From positions 71,266,150 through 71,330,149 of the forward strand of contig CP154954.1 in assembly GCA_039621445.1 (NCBI GenBank): a DNA stretch of 64,000 bases, in the 5' to 3' direction. This DNA is from Euglena gracilis (taxonomy: Eukaryota > Euglenida > Euglenophyceae > Euglenales). Positions 46,001 to 57,094 of the stretch are shown here, piece after piece. The notes under the pieces are model-generated. The model did not search any database, was not told the origin of the DNA, and worked only from the letters and a program-made list of their open reading frames with translations. Each line of letters starts with the position of its first letter. The stretch's first letter is position 1. Both the position numbers and the translations under genes were made by a program.

Positions 46001-49000
46001 AGGGAAAGTGGAGAATGGCAGAGATAAAACTCAGAAATATGAATTTTTACCATTCTTAAAATGCTATCACAAAATGCTGTTGTACACATCACATTTTGGG
46101 AGAAACAATTTTTGAATTTCTTTTGGGCGAATGGTCCAATTGTTACGGCAGGGGGAGGGGATGTGTCGAAAAAAATGCGCAAAAATGCACAAAAATGTAC
46201 AAAAAATGTGCAAATCTGAGATAAAACTCTGAGATAAAAAGGGCAGAAACTACGAAAATGCAAAAAAAAATGCCCCAAAACAGGCAAAAATGGCACCAAA
46301 TGAACAACAATTGTGTGGAATTATGTGGAAAATATCATTTGAAAATCATCAAAGAGTTTGAGATTCTCAAAAAATGCAAAAAAAAAACTTCAAAAAAATT
46401 GTCAGAAAAATGCGAAAAATTGGGCAAATCACAAAAAAAAATGCATCAACGAACAAAAAAAATTGCCCTAAAAAAATCGAACAAATGTACAAGAAATGTG
46501 CAAAAATGCGCATTTTAGAAAAACTATGAAATATGCCAAAAATGCGCAAAAATGCAAAAAAAATGCAAAACGGATTTCTCCCCTGGTTACGGCTGGATGT
46601 GTGGAGAAAAATGATAAGAAATACATGGCCAATGAAGGGTCACGAAAGCATAAAATTTACGGTGAGCCACAGTCGCGGAAAAGTTTCAGTGCGTTGACCG
46701 CCGAATTGAATGGTAAAACATTCCTGAATATTTTTCCATAATATGTTAACCTTGAATTCCATAATTTTTTTAAAATTTTCGGTCAATCACAAGATTCCCA
46801 ATGATGCACAATTCTCTAAAAAAAAACGTCATCAACGCATAGACAGAAACATCAACACGTGGCATTGAATATTAAATAATTCAATAGTTTATGCGACAAA
46901 TGCACGCACGTGCACGGACTTGAACACAAAAACGGAACCAATATAATGCACCACACACACGAGCCAGCACACCCACACGCATGCAGACAACCACCCACTT
47001 CCAACGCCCACACCAAAAACACACCACGCCACGGAGCACCAGGCTGGGTAAGATGGACGTGTACAGGGAGCCCATCGTGTAGATGACCGCGTCGCACCGG
47101 CGGAGGTGCTCCAGCGTCGCTGGGTTCAGCGGGGGGAGGGTCAGGTCTGGGCAGCAAACTATGCCTGCCGGTGGATCGACAATCCTCAACACAACTGTTG
47201 GACATTCTCATTCATCAGTGTTTTCGTCCCAGGGGCAAACAGGTGAGGCAGTTTCGGGCACCAACATTTCATTAGAATCCGAATGCAACATTAAACACAA
47301 TTGCTCTTCTGCGGTGAAACCTACAAATCTAACTTTCCAGTCAATTCCCAAAATGCTGTGTGCAGATAGCTGAGAATGGTTGGTGTATTGCAGGACGCTT
47401 AAGGGGTCACCATTACTTGGGACCCCTGGTTTGGAGGCAGCGAAGCTTCTGTGTTTTGGTGTGTTTTGGCTTCAGGCCTGGTGAGGATCTCGCTTCCATG
47501 TTCGCTGATGGCTGCAGAGGCTTACGCATTTATGACAATGGTGTGCAATAGGTGGGAAAAAATAAGGTAAACAAAAAAACAGAAGGCAACCTTCTTGTGA
47601 CCCACATGTAACCAGAGCAATAAATCAAATTTACCCAAACACAGAGAGACTGAAATGCTGAAAATTGAAAACTTGCACAACAAAAACTCAGGAAAATACA
47701 CAGGTTAATGAAAAACATGTGCACAAAATACAGGCTCTGCAAAGATGCTGAAATCCCCTGGCAGTAATACACCTTTTCAATTGCATCCGGTAGGGCGAGC
47801 CGATTACGAACTTTGTTGTCAGGGGCTTGCTGAGGGCCTAAATTGAATGTATGTAGCAGGTATGCCCCCCCCCCCCCACCTGGTTTGGACCGACCCTGGG
47901 GGGTATTCGTAACCCCCCCCAAAAAGGTCAAACGTTTCCTTCCGGCGCGTTGTGCCGAAACTCTTTGCACTTTTGACACATTTTTGCCCCAGAAAAGCCC
48001 AAAATGGCACTGTGGCACTGTTGGCTGTTTTGGGGGGCACATTTTTTCGGCCCCGTCTTCGTTGCCAGGCCGAAAATCGGTCACTCGGACCGCGCGGAGG
48101 CTTGTGCAGGAGGTGGTCGACCCCCCATCCCCCCACCTGGGGGGGGGGGGTCGCCCAGACGGCACCGCCTGAGCACCTCCCCCCTTTTCTCAAACAGGAG
48201 GGTACCCTGGCCGCCAGAGGCTGTGCGACTCCTGCTTGGCCTGTGGGTGTCCAAGCGGCCCCCTGTGCCTGGGGCAGGCCGTGCTGGGCCTCCATCGGCG
48301 CCGGGCCGGTGATGTTGCCCTGCCCGATGATCTCCTGCCCGGAGCGCAGCCGGACGGCGAGGGTCACCTGTGGGTGTTGGGGGCAGACAATTGCCTCCCA
48401 AGCAGACTTTCATTTAGTGCGCCGCGGCGAAGTTTGCCGCAGCACAAAAATTTCCGTTCCGCGGCGCACGCGGCGTACAATCGAATTCTTGCCGCGGCAC
48501 ACCCGTGGAGCACCTGAAAGCCTTCCGTGGCGCACCAACAACGCACCATCCCTGTCGCCAAATACCCTTCTCAGCCACGGTTGAGAAAATATCAAAGAGG
48601 CCGGAAAGGGGATAATTGGGATGGCTATGCCGCGGCGCACGCAGCACACAGAAAATAATATTCCGCGGCGCTATGCGGTCACAAAATTTCTGTTTGCCGC
48701 GGCGCACGCGGTGCAGGAAAAAAATTTCCGCGGCGCACTAAATGAAAATCTGCTCGCAACCCCTTCCCAGGGGTCACTTCCCACTGTCAAAAAACCAGCC
48801 AATCACTTTTCATAAACCAGTCACCTGCTTCCGACCCCCCTTCCCGCGCAGGGGGGGGGGGTCGTTCACTTTGGCCACTCGGCCAAAGATGGTTTAAATT
48901 CAATTTCTGCAATTTTCTCGCAAGTTTTCCGCAATTTCCGCATTTTTTTCCCATTTGTTTCCCGCAATTCTTCCGAAGGCCTCCAATATCAATTTCCCCT

Positions 49001-52000
49001 TGCAAATGCTGACGCAGTGTGCCTTCGTAAAATCAACACTGAAAAAAAAGCGCCTGAAGAAGGAAGCAACCACTGCAAGGATGCTAGTGGAGAGAGTAGC
49101 CAGGCCGAGGCATTCTCAAACCGTGGACCAGCGGTGGCGGGGACGATGGCGGGGCAAACAACGGTGAAATGAGATGTGGCAAGAACAACGATGACAATGG
49201 GCGGGAGACAGGAGGGCAACCATTTGAATCGCTACACCTTTCTGAGGTGCACCTTTTTTGTTCGTCCTCTCCAACCCCACTTCGACGGCACACCATGTCT
49301 GAAAAGTCAAGTCGCAGTGTGGCGACGGCTCCGGAGCGCGGTGATTGGCATTTCTCCCCCCTTCTGCTGACCATACCCTGCTTAAGGTGTGTCCGACCCC
49401 CCGGGTGACTGACTGGATTTTTTTTGGCTGGGGGGTCGACCAAGATTGACGAAAAGCAGCTCACTGGGCGCCAAAGGCGCCGGAAATTCTTCTGATTTAT
49501 TGACCAAGATCCATGCGGGCAATTTTCGGCTTCTCGACTTGTGTTTGAAAGTGCAATTCTGTATTCGGCGGCTCACACCTTGGAGCTGACGTTGATGACG
49601 GGGACGACGCAGCTGCTGCGCGGGATCCCCGCCAGGTTAGAGAACCAAAAGATGGCCGCCTCTGTGCCACGCCCCCCCCCCCTCCTTCGTCAAGCTCGGC
49701 GGACTCCTGTCCCCCGCCTCACCTCCACCGGTCGGGGGCAAACCTCGTTCGAAGACACTCAACAAGAAACGTACCGAGGAAGGCTGGAACCCGACTGCCC
49801 CGGCGTCACCCCCCTTCCATGCGTGGCACTTTTTTACATTTCGACTTCTGTCCGGGAAGACCATCCCTACGCCCGCTTCCATTCGACATCCGACTTGACA
49901 CACTTTCCACTCTTCCTTTCCGCATCACCTAGCGATCCTGGTCTTCCAGGCCAAATTATACAGCCGTTCCTTTGGGGTCCGTTGCATATAGCATATTTCG
50001 ATCTATTGTGTTGTGGTGGGTGAGCATGGCGAAGTCAAGAATGAAATTATGAGTTAGTTTCAACTGTGGTTTTTTTGGTAAATAACATTTTTAGCAAAGA
50101 AATTTTTGGCTTGGTATCCGTCGATCCATCCATCATTACCCGTGTGAAATCCAGAAATCCAACAACAACACTGCTGGAGACATATACTCTTTGGCCTGTT
50201 CAGGGCCAAAAAGGGACCATCAAATGAAGCCCTTGGAACGCCCTATCTAACCGTATTTTGGTTTTCCCAAAGCTTTCCGCCTGGCCCGAGAAACGGCCAT
50301 TTTCCAGGACCATTATGGGCCGGTTTTGTTTGGCAAAAAAATCCGCGAAATGCCAAATATCCCAAAACCAAGCAAAACACCCAGACCTAAAAGCCTGGGC
50401 CGCCCCCAGTTGCCGGGCCAGACCGCCGGGCCCCCGGCTGGGCCGGGGCACGCCGATGGGTTGCGCGAGGCCAGGTGCAGGCACGTTGCTTTGATGACAA
50501 AGAGCTCAGCAGCAATCAAAACCTGGGAAAAAAGTGTCGGTTTAACATGGTCTGAAAATACGTCTTCTTTCCACCACCGGCCCGGGCGCAACCCCCAAAC
50601 TTCGACGCGTATGGATACCCCCCAGAAGCATCTGCGGAGGCACAAGGGCGAAATCTGCCGAAACACAGTGTTCCAAAAAAGGTGTGTTGCGTGAGATCGC
50701 TGTTTTCAAAAGTGCCCGGTGCCCAAAATGCATTGGCAACCCCCGGTGACAAATGGGGGAGGGTACGCTCGCAGGGCCCAAGGGAGGGCGTGGTCCAGGC
50801 TGCCGAAGAACATCCGCGCCCCGGTCAGCATGAAGTTGCCGATGCTGCCGCCGCGGACAGCGCGGTGCCCCCGACGAGTCAGCCGTTTCCACGGGGATCA
50901 CCTTTTTTTGCGCACATAATGCCGTCTCCCACGGTGGGGAAGGAGGCGGGTGACGAAGGGATAATCATTTTATTTTTGGCCCGTTTTTTTTTTTGGTTCT
51001 CCGGTAAAAAAGCTTGAGGAAAATAATAGTTTTTGGAAGAGGAGTGACATCGGAGGTCTTTGGAAAAATTGGTGAAAAATTTCGGAAATTGCGATTTTGG
51101 AAATTATGACGCTTCTGCTGGAGGGGACTTGGAAAAATCCACAAATCCATAAATCCACAAAATGCGTAACACAGATGAAAAATTTGGTTTTTTGAATTTG
51201 AATTTGAATTCGATTTTTTTTTTACAACAAAAAGGTTCACAAGCAGGATTTTTTTTGTGATTTTGGGAACATCCTGTTTCTGGAGATATGGAAGTTTCTT
51301 GGGTGTTGAATCTTAGAATGGCAAAAAGTTAACGAAATTTTTTTTATCAGGGAACTGGTCCAGGATGCCGAATTTTTCTAAATCGAAAATATTTCCCAGC
51401 AGGATTTTGAGAAAAAAACTTAAAAAAAGGCAATAATTGCCAAATTTTGTCAAAATTTATACAATTTGACAGCTTTAGGCAAATTTTCAACAGAATGACA
51501 AAAAGAAATCTGGGTTCCCTTGTGAAACGTTCAAGGAATGGCCGGAAGTCATTTCGCCTTCCACCTCAAGCTCATGCGGAAAAATTGCACAAAAGGAAAA
51601 AAATGTGGAAAAATTGCGGAAATTGTCGAAAATTGTGAGTATCAATCCCCCCGGAAACTGCCAGAGGTACTGAGGCTGATGAAGGCCTAGGGTTGGCAAC
51701 CCACCCTGAGTGCGGTAATCGAAATGGGATGCCATTTCCTTCGCCACATTCACGACGTCATAAGGAAGCTCCTGAAAGGAAGACCCAAGGAAGGGCATGG
51801 CAGGGGAGGGGCACACCCACCCACCCACCCACTCACCAACCCACCCACCGTACACATTGTACAGAGGTGCGGTCGTTTTTTACCCCCCCCCCCCAAATGA
51901 GGCCCCTGGGTCTCCTTTTTGGGTCCGTTGCTAAATATCCCCGGGGGTTTTTTGGGGGGGTCTACTTTCCTGCGGGAGGTCCAAAAAAGAAGTCCAAGGT

Positions 52001-55000
52001 TGTGCCCCAAATTGCCAAATGGGCAAATCAAAATATCAAACCAAATGAAAAATGTCCGGAAATCATTTTTGGGCCATTTCACTGTTTTCGGGGTTCTATT
52101 TCTTTCTTTAATTTTCCCCGAAAGTCCCGAAAGGGTTTGATTTTTTGGGCGTTCTAGTTTTTGTATTTTTGCTGAAAATTGGCGGGCATTATTTCTGGAG
52201 GTTTTATATCTGGGGGGGGGGGCACGGTTGGGATGGATAGGTCCCCCCCAATCTGGTGCGAGACCCCCCCCAAAGGGGCACTCTTGGGGCATCCCAAAAA
52301 TTTTCCTGGCAGTTTGTGCCAAAACCGTCACCCTGTTTGCTATTTACGTTGAACTTCGGCACTGTGTTTGTGCCTCTAATGTTGGCCCTGTGAATTGGGC
52401 TTGACAAATATACCGGTCCCACAGCGAGAACTTCCGGGGAGGGGCGGGGCCAGGCACCTGGACGCTCTCCCGCCGCATAACGTTCAGGAAGAAATGCAGG
52501 AGGAAGGCCCGCAGCGTCTGTTTGTAGGCCTCGGGGATGCCGTCCCCAGGGGCTGATGCCAAGGATTGTGGGGGTTCGGGCCAGGGGGTTTTTTAAGCCC
52601 GGGGGGGGGGAGGGGGGGGGTCCCCCCCCCCCCCCCACCCCCTGGGGGGGGCCCCCCGCTCGGCCGGACCCACCCACCCTACCCCCCCCCCCCCGGGGGT
52701 CCACGACTAAAAAAACCCCTGGTTCGGGCCCACATTCTGACAAAACCTCCTCCGACTCATAAACGGGTTACGGTATCGTTCGAAGACGGGGGTCGGGGGT
52801 TTAAATTTGGGAGGAGTGTTGGGTAGGAGGGCCTCGGGAAGCTTTAGACAACCCATCGTGTCAGGCAGGCGACCTTTCGGTTGTTGAAAAGAGCAGGGGT
52901 GGGGGAGGGGTAGGGTTAGCCCAACGTTAAGCCTCGTTTTTTTTGCCTAACATTTATGCCTAATGTGCAAACCTAACCCTGCTCCTTTCAATACCCCCCA
53001 GAGAGCCCTTTGGGTTTGACTTGAGAAGGGGTGGCCAATCCCTTGTGAGGCGCGACCGTAGGCCTCTTCTGATCTTCATCTTCACCTCCCCTTTCCACCG
53101 GCTCTGAGAAACGCACTGCCCCTGCCATTCCAAAAGATAATAATAATCATAATAAAATCATAACAAAATAATCATAATCATAATCATTATAAAATAAACT
53201 GTGTCGGTCCGCACAAGCATACATGCGATATGCAGTCCATTGAATCACACCCTGCCCACCCCACATAGCGTGGGTTCCATCCACGATGTGGAGAAACTCC
53301 ATCTTGGCAGCGTCGCGCGACTCCCACGAGAGCCGAAACCAGAGACCTGCCAGCTGGGTGAGTGCTCCAGACAAAACACAGGGCAGGCAGGCAGGAAAGA
53401 ACCAAGAATAACAAACAGCATAACTTGTCTGGTCAAAGGGGTCTGGTCTTAACAATTACACAACACAATCTTCAATGTTTCCAAAAAGAGCTCAAAAAAA
53501 CAGGTTAATCAGTAAACTGTGTGCAGAGTTTCCCACAGATTTAAGACAAAGACCCTTGATTCCCATTAATTTTTATCCGTACCGCCCCAAAAGCGTCCGT
53601 TTTCAGCAATTGGGCCATTTCATCTATATTCGTCAATTTTTGCCAGCTGTCAGTCATTTTTCCACAATCGTTTGGCCACAAGAAATCACTTTCAGTCATT
53701 TGGAAAGTTTTTGGAACAACCATATCTTTTCAACTTGTTTCTGCGATCTCTTGGCTCTCCATTCCTTCAGAATGCGTCCTCATGGCCGACATTGCCGCAG
53801 CACCTCGGGAGGTCAGGGTTCACCGCCATGCAAGAGGAGATTAATTTTAACCCCCTTTTCATGTTTGTATGTCATCGTTTAAAACTTGACGAAAAAAAAA
53901 TCATTTTCAGAGGAACACACATGAGGTGAAAGTCTCATGCGTCATTATTTATTGTCATTGGCGATCATTCATGATTATTTGTGATTTTGGGAATCTCCAA
54001 ATTCGTTCTGGTTTGTGATTAATCCTCAAATCATCGTTCCTGTGTGTGTGTGGCATAAATGCCTGTATATGCATGGTGTAAAATCATCTTGTATTTTGTT
54101 GAATAAAAACCTGACACCCTTCTTACGCCCCAATTGTGTTTGAATGCATTTGCACGCACGTCAAGCAGCGCCTGGCCGGTGCCGCAGCAGCCCAATGACG
54201 GCTTCGTCCCCTGCGTTCCGGGGAGCTGCCAGGCGGATCAGGCGGGCCCGGATGTCCCCGATGGCCGGCCCGCCTGAAAAGAGGGGCAAACAGGAAGACG
54301 GGTGCTGCATTGTTCGGCCGCAATACATCCCGTGAATTTTGAGGTCAATCATGTGCATTGTTTGCCCATTTTGTTATGCCCTTTCAATAATACTTCGATG
54401 TTAAATGCTTCTTCAAATGGTTAAAATGGTGCTTCTTCAACAACGCACAAACAGACTCAAAATACACGCACGTTCATTGGGGTGATAAAAAAAACTGGGG
54501 TGAATCGTTGAGCCAATGCTCTGTATTCAACCTTTTAGGAGAGTCCACCCACCATTCTCAGATACATGCGTATGCAATATACAATATATGCGTAAACCTC
54601 ATTCACCTCACACATTTACAGAAACTTTTATACCCACGGCATGCGTCGAGGCAGGCAAAAGCACGGACTAGCTTGACTTTCCTTCTCCGACGGGGTTGCC
54701 AGCACACACCCAGCACGCGGATGATCTCCCGGCTGGACCCGCCGTTGTCGGATACAGGCACGATATATGACGTCCGCGTCGTGAAATGCGCCAGGTCCAC
54801 CGCTGTGTTGTTGAACGCGGAGCCACCGCTGAATAGCACAAGCGACGGGCCGGGGACAGGGTGTTGTGTTTTTTGGACTGGGTGGGGCAAGGGACAAATA
54901 TCTGGAAATCAACATTGGGGCCCAAACGGAAATAACACCCCTCTTGGAATGGACCCCCCCAAGCACGAGGTCAGGCCAGACCAGGACTTTCTGGGGAATA

Positions 55001-56262
55001 CATTTATTACCGACCCCCGAGGGGAGGGGGGTCACTTCCACTCTTCCCAAAACCAGTCTGTCACTTTTTTTTTTGGAATACCAGTCAGTCACTACCCACC
55101 GGGGGGGGGGGGGGAGGGGCGTCAGCCACTCTAAAAAAGAAAAGAAAATTGACCACACACGTGAAAAAATAGCCAAAAAATTTCTGGTGCCTTCGGCGGG
55201 TCACTTTAGTGGTTTATTGAGGACCCCCCCCCCCGGGGGAGGGGAGGGGGTCTGGGCCAAAAACCAATCAGTCACTGAAAAAAACCAGTCACCCACCCTG
55301 GGGGGGGGGGTCGGTAAATGACTACATGATTGTACCCCTGGGGTTAGCATCGAGATTCATCCTATTCAAATTGAAAGATTCATCAAAGCAAATGGAATTT
55401 TGAGAAAGATTTGTGTGAGGGCCTGGGGGTCACCAACCGTCAAAAACTCTGGCCATAGCACGCGGGGTCCCGCACGTCCGGGTGGCGAAAATCCGCCGCC
55501 TGCGTCCCAGTCAGGGGTGGGCAGGCAGGGCGGACTGGCTGGGGCAGCCATGATATGGAGCTCGTAAACAGAGGAGGCGCTGCCCTTCTGGTGATGCGTA
55601 ATAAGTAGGCTCCGTAATTCGTTTCTGAAAAAAAATGCTGTACTGAATTTTTTTGCTTCGAAAAACACTTGCTACTTACAATTCAAAAAAGACACCTCAA
55701 AAGTCTTACTACTTACAAGTCAGAAAGAAACTTGTTTAAATGTCCTTAAATAAAATGAAGGGGGGGTCAGAATCAAAAGTGAGAAAAATGACACACAAAT
55801 CCCAATGACCATCAAAAATCTGCATATTCTTTTGGAAGGGAAACTTTGGCACAGTGAAGCCTCCTTGTTTTGGGGTGGTGGGCGGTGTGCAACTGGATGA
55901 AAACGCACAAATCCAAGGAAGAACGTATTTATTTATAATATATTATATTATAGAATCATTAATACCTTATTATAAAAAGCAATATAAAAATATTGAAAGC
56001 AAACTCTGAAAGCCTCCTGCAAACTCAGGAACAATTGGACTCCGACAATTCTATGCGGTCACTGCCCACGCACACGCCAAAATGATGCCACTCATGGGGT
56101 CACAACCCCGGGACCGCCCAGCGATCGGCCCCGCCCTGCCCTCCACCCACTGCCGTGCCGGCCCGCCGTGGGCGTGGGCGGCCACCTTGGGGCCCGGCCG
56201 CCGCGACGCCCACACCGCCGCCGCCAGCGCGCCAGCCGCGACCGCGACGCCGACCGCGAAGC
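42082..56262 (-). CDS. YvcK/CofD-like protein (UPF0052 family)
   Basis: Twelve exons join in frame to 500 codons including a TGA stop at 42084-42082; the 5' end is not found. YvcK and CofD share a Rossmann-like fold: CofD transfers 2-phospho-L-lactate to Fo, bacterial YvcK binds UDP-N-acetylglucosamine and affects carbon metabolism, and the eukaryotic members (plants, fungi, algae) are largely uncharacterised. Motifs in order: LVLFSGGSAFNN, YIVPVSDNGGSSREIIRVL, GGPAIGDIRARL, IVDGTHAMW, IGNFMLTGARMFF, AAIFWFSNLAGIP, DAVIYTMGSLYTSILPSLVL, ILILNGVPDRETSW, DGFYYDNRMLV. The usual DDGGS is DNGGS here, so one metal/ligand aspartate is replaced. Exon 1 carries a hydrophobic segment, suggesting a membrane anchor or targeting sequence. 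Two introns use GC donors. Confidence 0.9.
42228..42248. repeat. (GT)n microsatellite at the acceptor
   Basis: On the minus strand this CA run forms the tract immediately before the last acceptor. Confidence 0.85.
43012..43080. repeat. (GT)n microsatellite
   Basis: More than 30 GT units, intronic, followed by CGCGCG-rich sequence. Confidence 0.95.
43411..43573 (-). CDS. YvcK-like exon 11
   Basis: 54 codons after one base: DAQISAQPGSRGDMVAALTK, ALNQNEAIAEPFPCQSYVTH, VFYLQATATIDAAQ. Acceptor GGTCGTTAAG, donor CAG/GTGCCC. Corresponds to the AITDALN...YINTLLVP region. Confidence 0.85.
44169..44287 (-). CDS. YvcK-like exon 10 with LNGVPDRET
   Basis: Acceptor TGTGTTCCAG, donor GTCCCA. ARTLPGILILNGVPDRETSW contains the family LNGxPDRET motif. 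Confidence 0.9.
44300..45010. other. Intron, unique then family B repeat material
   Basis: Nothing coding. 44930-45000 holds TTAGTCAGTCACTTTTG and CCAGTCACCCACTCC boxes. Confidence 0.5.
45022..45493. mobile_element. Family C MITE with 8-bp TSD
   Basis: Ends GGTACTTATCTGTTATGGTA... and, inverted, GGTATTTATCTGTTATGGTA, both continuing CGACGGAC. Perfect AAAGACAA duplication at 45014-45021 and 45494-45501. 472 bp; an inner GTCGTACCATAACC repeat lies near the right end. No ORF. Confidence 0.88.
45510..47020. other. Intron with AAAATGC-rich tract
   Basis: 46160-46570 is repetitive GCGCAAAAATGCAC-like sequence; otherwise nothing supported. Confidence 0.5.
47025..47164 (-). CDS. YvcK-like exon 9 with MGSLYTSILP
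   Basis: 46 codons: IVCCPDLTLPPLNPATLEHL, RRCDAVIYTMGSLYTSILPS, LVLRGV. Acceptor CCACCGGCAG, donor GTGTGT. GSLYTSIxP is diagnostic of the family. Confidence 0.92.
48196..48367 (-). CDS. YvcK-like exon 8
   Basis: Acceptor CCAACACCCACAG; VTLAVRLRSGQEIIGQGNIT matches L..ELxDGxxIxGQNEIS. The tail (PMEAQHGLPQAQG...) is not conserved. Donor GTTTGA, or GTACCC eleven bases earlier in the exon. Confidence 0.85.
48401..48754. mobile_element. Family D TIR element of CCGCGGCGCAC repeats
   Basis: Left AGCAGACTTTCATTTAGTGC and inverted right AGCAGATTTTCATTTAGTGC both continue GCCGCGG. Inside are about six CCGCGGCGCACGCGG units. No target duplication is evident. Its left end is 33 bp from the exon 8 acceptor. 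Confidence 0.8.
48787..49560. other. Intron with family B fragments
   Basis: Contains CCAGCCAATCACTTTTC, TTGGCCACTCGG, a family B left end at about 49372 (CATACCCTGCTTAAGGTG) and the stem GGCGCCAAAGGCGCC. Confidence 0.5.
49579..49659 (-). CDS. YvcK-like exon 7
   Basis: Exactly 27 codons AAIFWFSNLAGIPRSSCVVP plus VINVSSK, acceptor TGGCACAGAG, donor GTGTGAG. Equivalent to AAIFLFSRVSDIP...VLPVIS. Confidence 0.88.
50790..50844 (-). CDS. YvcK-like exon 6
   Basis: Acceptor CGCGGCGGCAG; IGNFMLTGARMFFGSLDH, matching GSIGNFFFAGARIFF. The frame requires a GC donor (GCCCTC). Confidence 0.85.
51000..51640. repeat. Dispersed A-rich repeat, copy 2
   Basis: Mate of the repeat at about 3.0-4.0 kb, same block order (GGAGGGGACTTGGAAAAAT, TTTCCCAGCAGG, CTGGGTTCCCTTGTG, GAAACGTTC). 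Confidence 0.7.
51650..52430. other. Intron, no exon recognised
   Basis: CCACCCACCCACC repeats at 51818-51848 and G/C runs; nothing coding supported. Confidence 0.45.
52432..52552 (-). CDS. YvcK-like exon 5
   Basis: Acceptor TTGGCATCAG, donor GTTCTC. PGDGIPEAYKQTLRAFLLHF then FLNVMRRESVQVPGPAPPR, matching PYRETIRAFLVHFQTEILRR. Confidence 0.88.
52582..52721. mobile_element. Family A MITE, copy 5 (140 bp)
   Basis: CAGGGGGTTTTTTAAGCCCG at the left; inverted right end CAGGGGTTTTTTTAGTCGTG. Perfect GTTCGGGC duplication (52574-52581, 52722-52729). Ends 29 bp from the exon 5 acceptor. Confidence 0.9.
53260..53346 (-). CDS. YvcK-like exon 4
   Basis: Acceptor CAGCTGGCAG, donor GTGGGC. LWFRLSWESRDAAKMEFLHI then VDGTHAMW, matching EWYDIVEGxHxLW. 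Confidence 0.88.
53470..54160. other. Intron, nothing coding seen
   Basis: Largely unique AT-moderate sequence. Confidence 0.4.
54172..54273 (-). CDS. YvcK-like exon 3 with GGPAIGDIR
   Basis: Acceptor CTCTTTTCAG; GPAIGDIRARLIRLAAPRNA then GDEAVIGLLRHRP. The in-frame TGA just beyond forces a GC donor (CCAG before GCGCTG). Confidence 0.9.
54710..54877 (-). CDS. YvcK-like exon 2 with FSGGSAFN and SDNGGS
   Basis: Acceptor GCCCCACCCAG, donor GTGTGTG. SLVLFSGGSAFNNTAVDLAH and SYIVPVSDNGGSSREIIRVL form the first nucleotide-binding loops. Confidence 0.92.
54940..55320. repeat. Family B repeat cluster
   Basis: CCAGTCTGTCACTTTT, CCAGTCAGTCACTACC, CCAATCAGTCACTG and CCAGTCACCCACC boxes alternate with G/C runs; several MITE fragments, boundaries unclear. 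Confidence 0.65.
55330..56040. other. Intron, nothing coding seen
   Basis: AT-rich at 55930-55990. Confidence 0.4.
56107..56262 (-). CDS. YvcK-like exon 1 (hydrophobic N-terminal segment)
   Basis: Acceptor GTTGTGGCGCAG, donor GTTGTG. FAVGVAVAAGALAAAVWASR is a TM or signal-anchor-like stretch followed by basic RRPGPKVAAHAHGG. Phase 1 at both ends and in phase with exon 2. Assignment to this gene rests on phase, order and codon use only. Confidence 0.5.
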
Positions 56263-56509
56263 CTGCGCCACAACACGGGGTGGGCGGGGCTGCTGGTCGA
56301 CCTCCGCTCCATTCCTTCCGGCTTGAATTCCGCCCGAATGTTGGAAGATCGGGGATTTGACGTCGGAGCATCAACATCATATGGAGCAGAACGTCGGGCT
56401 CATCCAGAAGGAGCTGCTGTGATTGCTTGGACAATGCCACCGGCAATGAAATCTTCAGAGCAGCTTGGTCAGGAGGATTTCAGGTCTCCTGATGTTGCAG
56501 AAAAATTGC

Positions 56510-57030
56510 AGAATTAGAGGAAAGATTGCGGATATTTCCAAAAAAATGTAGAAATTGCAGAAGAAATGTGGGAAAACTGCAGAAATAATTTCCCCCCTGC
56601 AAATATTAGAAGTCTTTGTTTTGGATATTTCAGAATTAGAGACGATGGGGTTCTGGACACCCTCGTCATAAATTTTTTCACAAAAGATCTGCCATTTTTT
56701 TCCGCAGCACCCATATTTTTCCTGAAATTTTCCATAGTTTTTATGATGCCCCTTGAAACCCAATTTGAGACAACCCACCCATCCATTCTCGACCCCCCCA
56801 AACGTTGGGGGGGGGCAGGCAAGGGCGGGGGGGGGGCAGGATTTGGGCATAAAATGAAATGAAAACCCCAAATTTCATCATGTTCTCATCTCTGTGCTTC
56901 TCCTATGTTTCTTAATTGTTTGCCAAGGCGTCTTCATGACTCGACACGTCTTCATGACTCGACATTGATATTTTTTATGACGAGATTGCATTCCGATTTT
57001 TCATTGACCTGCTATCACCCATGAACACCA
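56510..57030. other. Upstream non-coding, GCAGAAA-rich repeat
   Basis: AAATTGCAGAA-type units at 56500-56600 and G runs at 56800-56840. No gene seen. Confidence 0.4.
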
Positions 57031-57094
57031 TGCAGAAAATTTGGGGAACCATCAGGCATTAAAGACATTAGAGAGCTGGCAGCTGGGAAATGTC

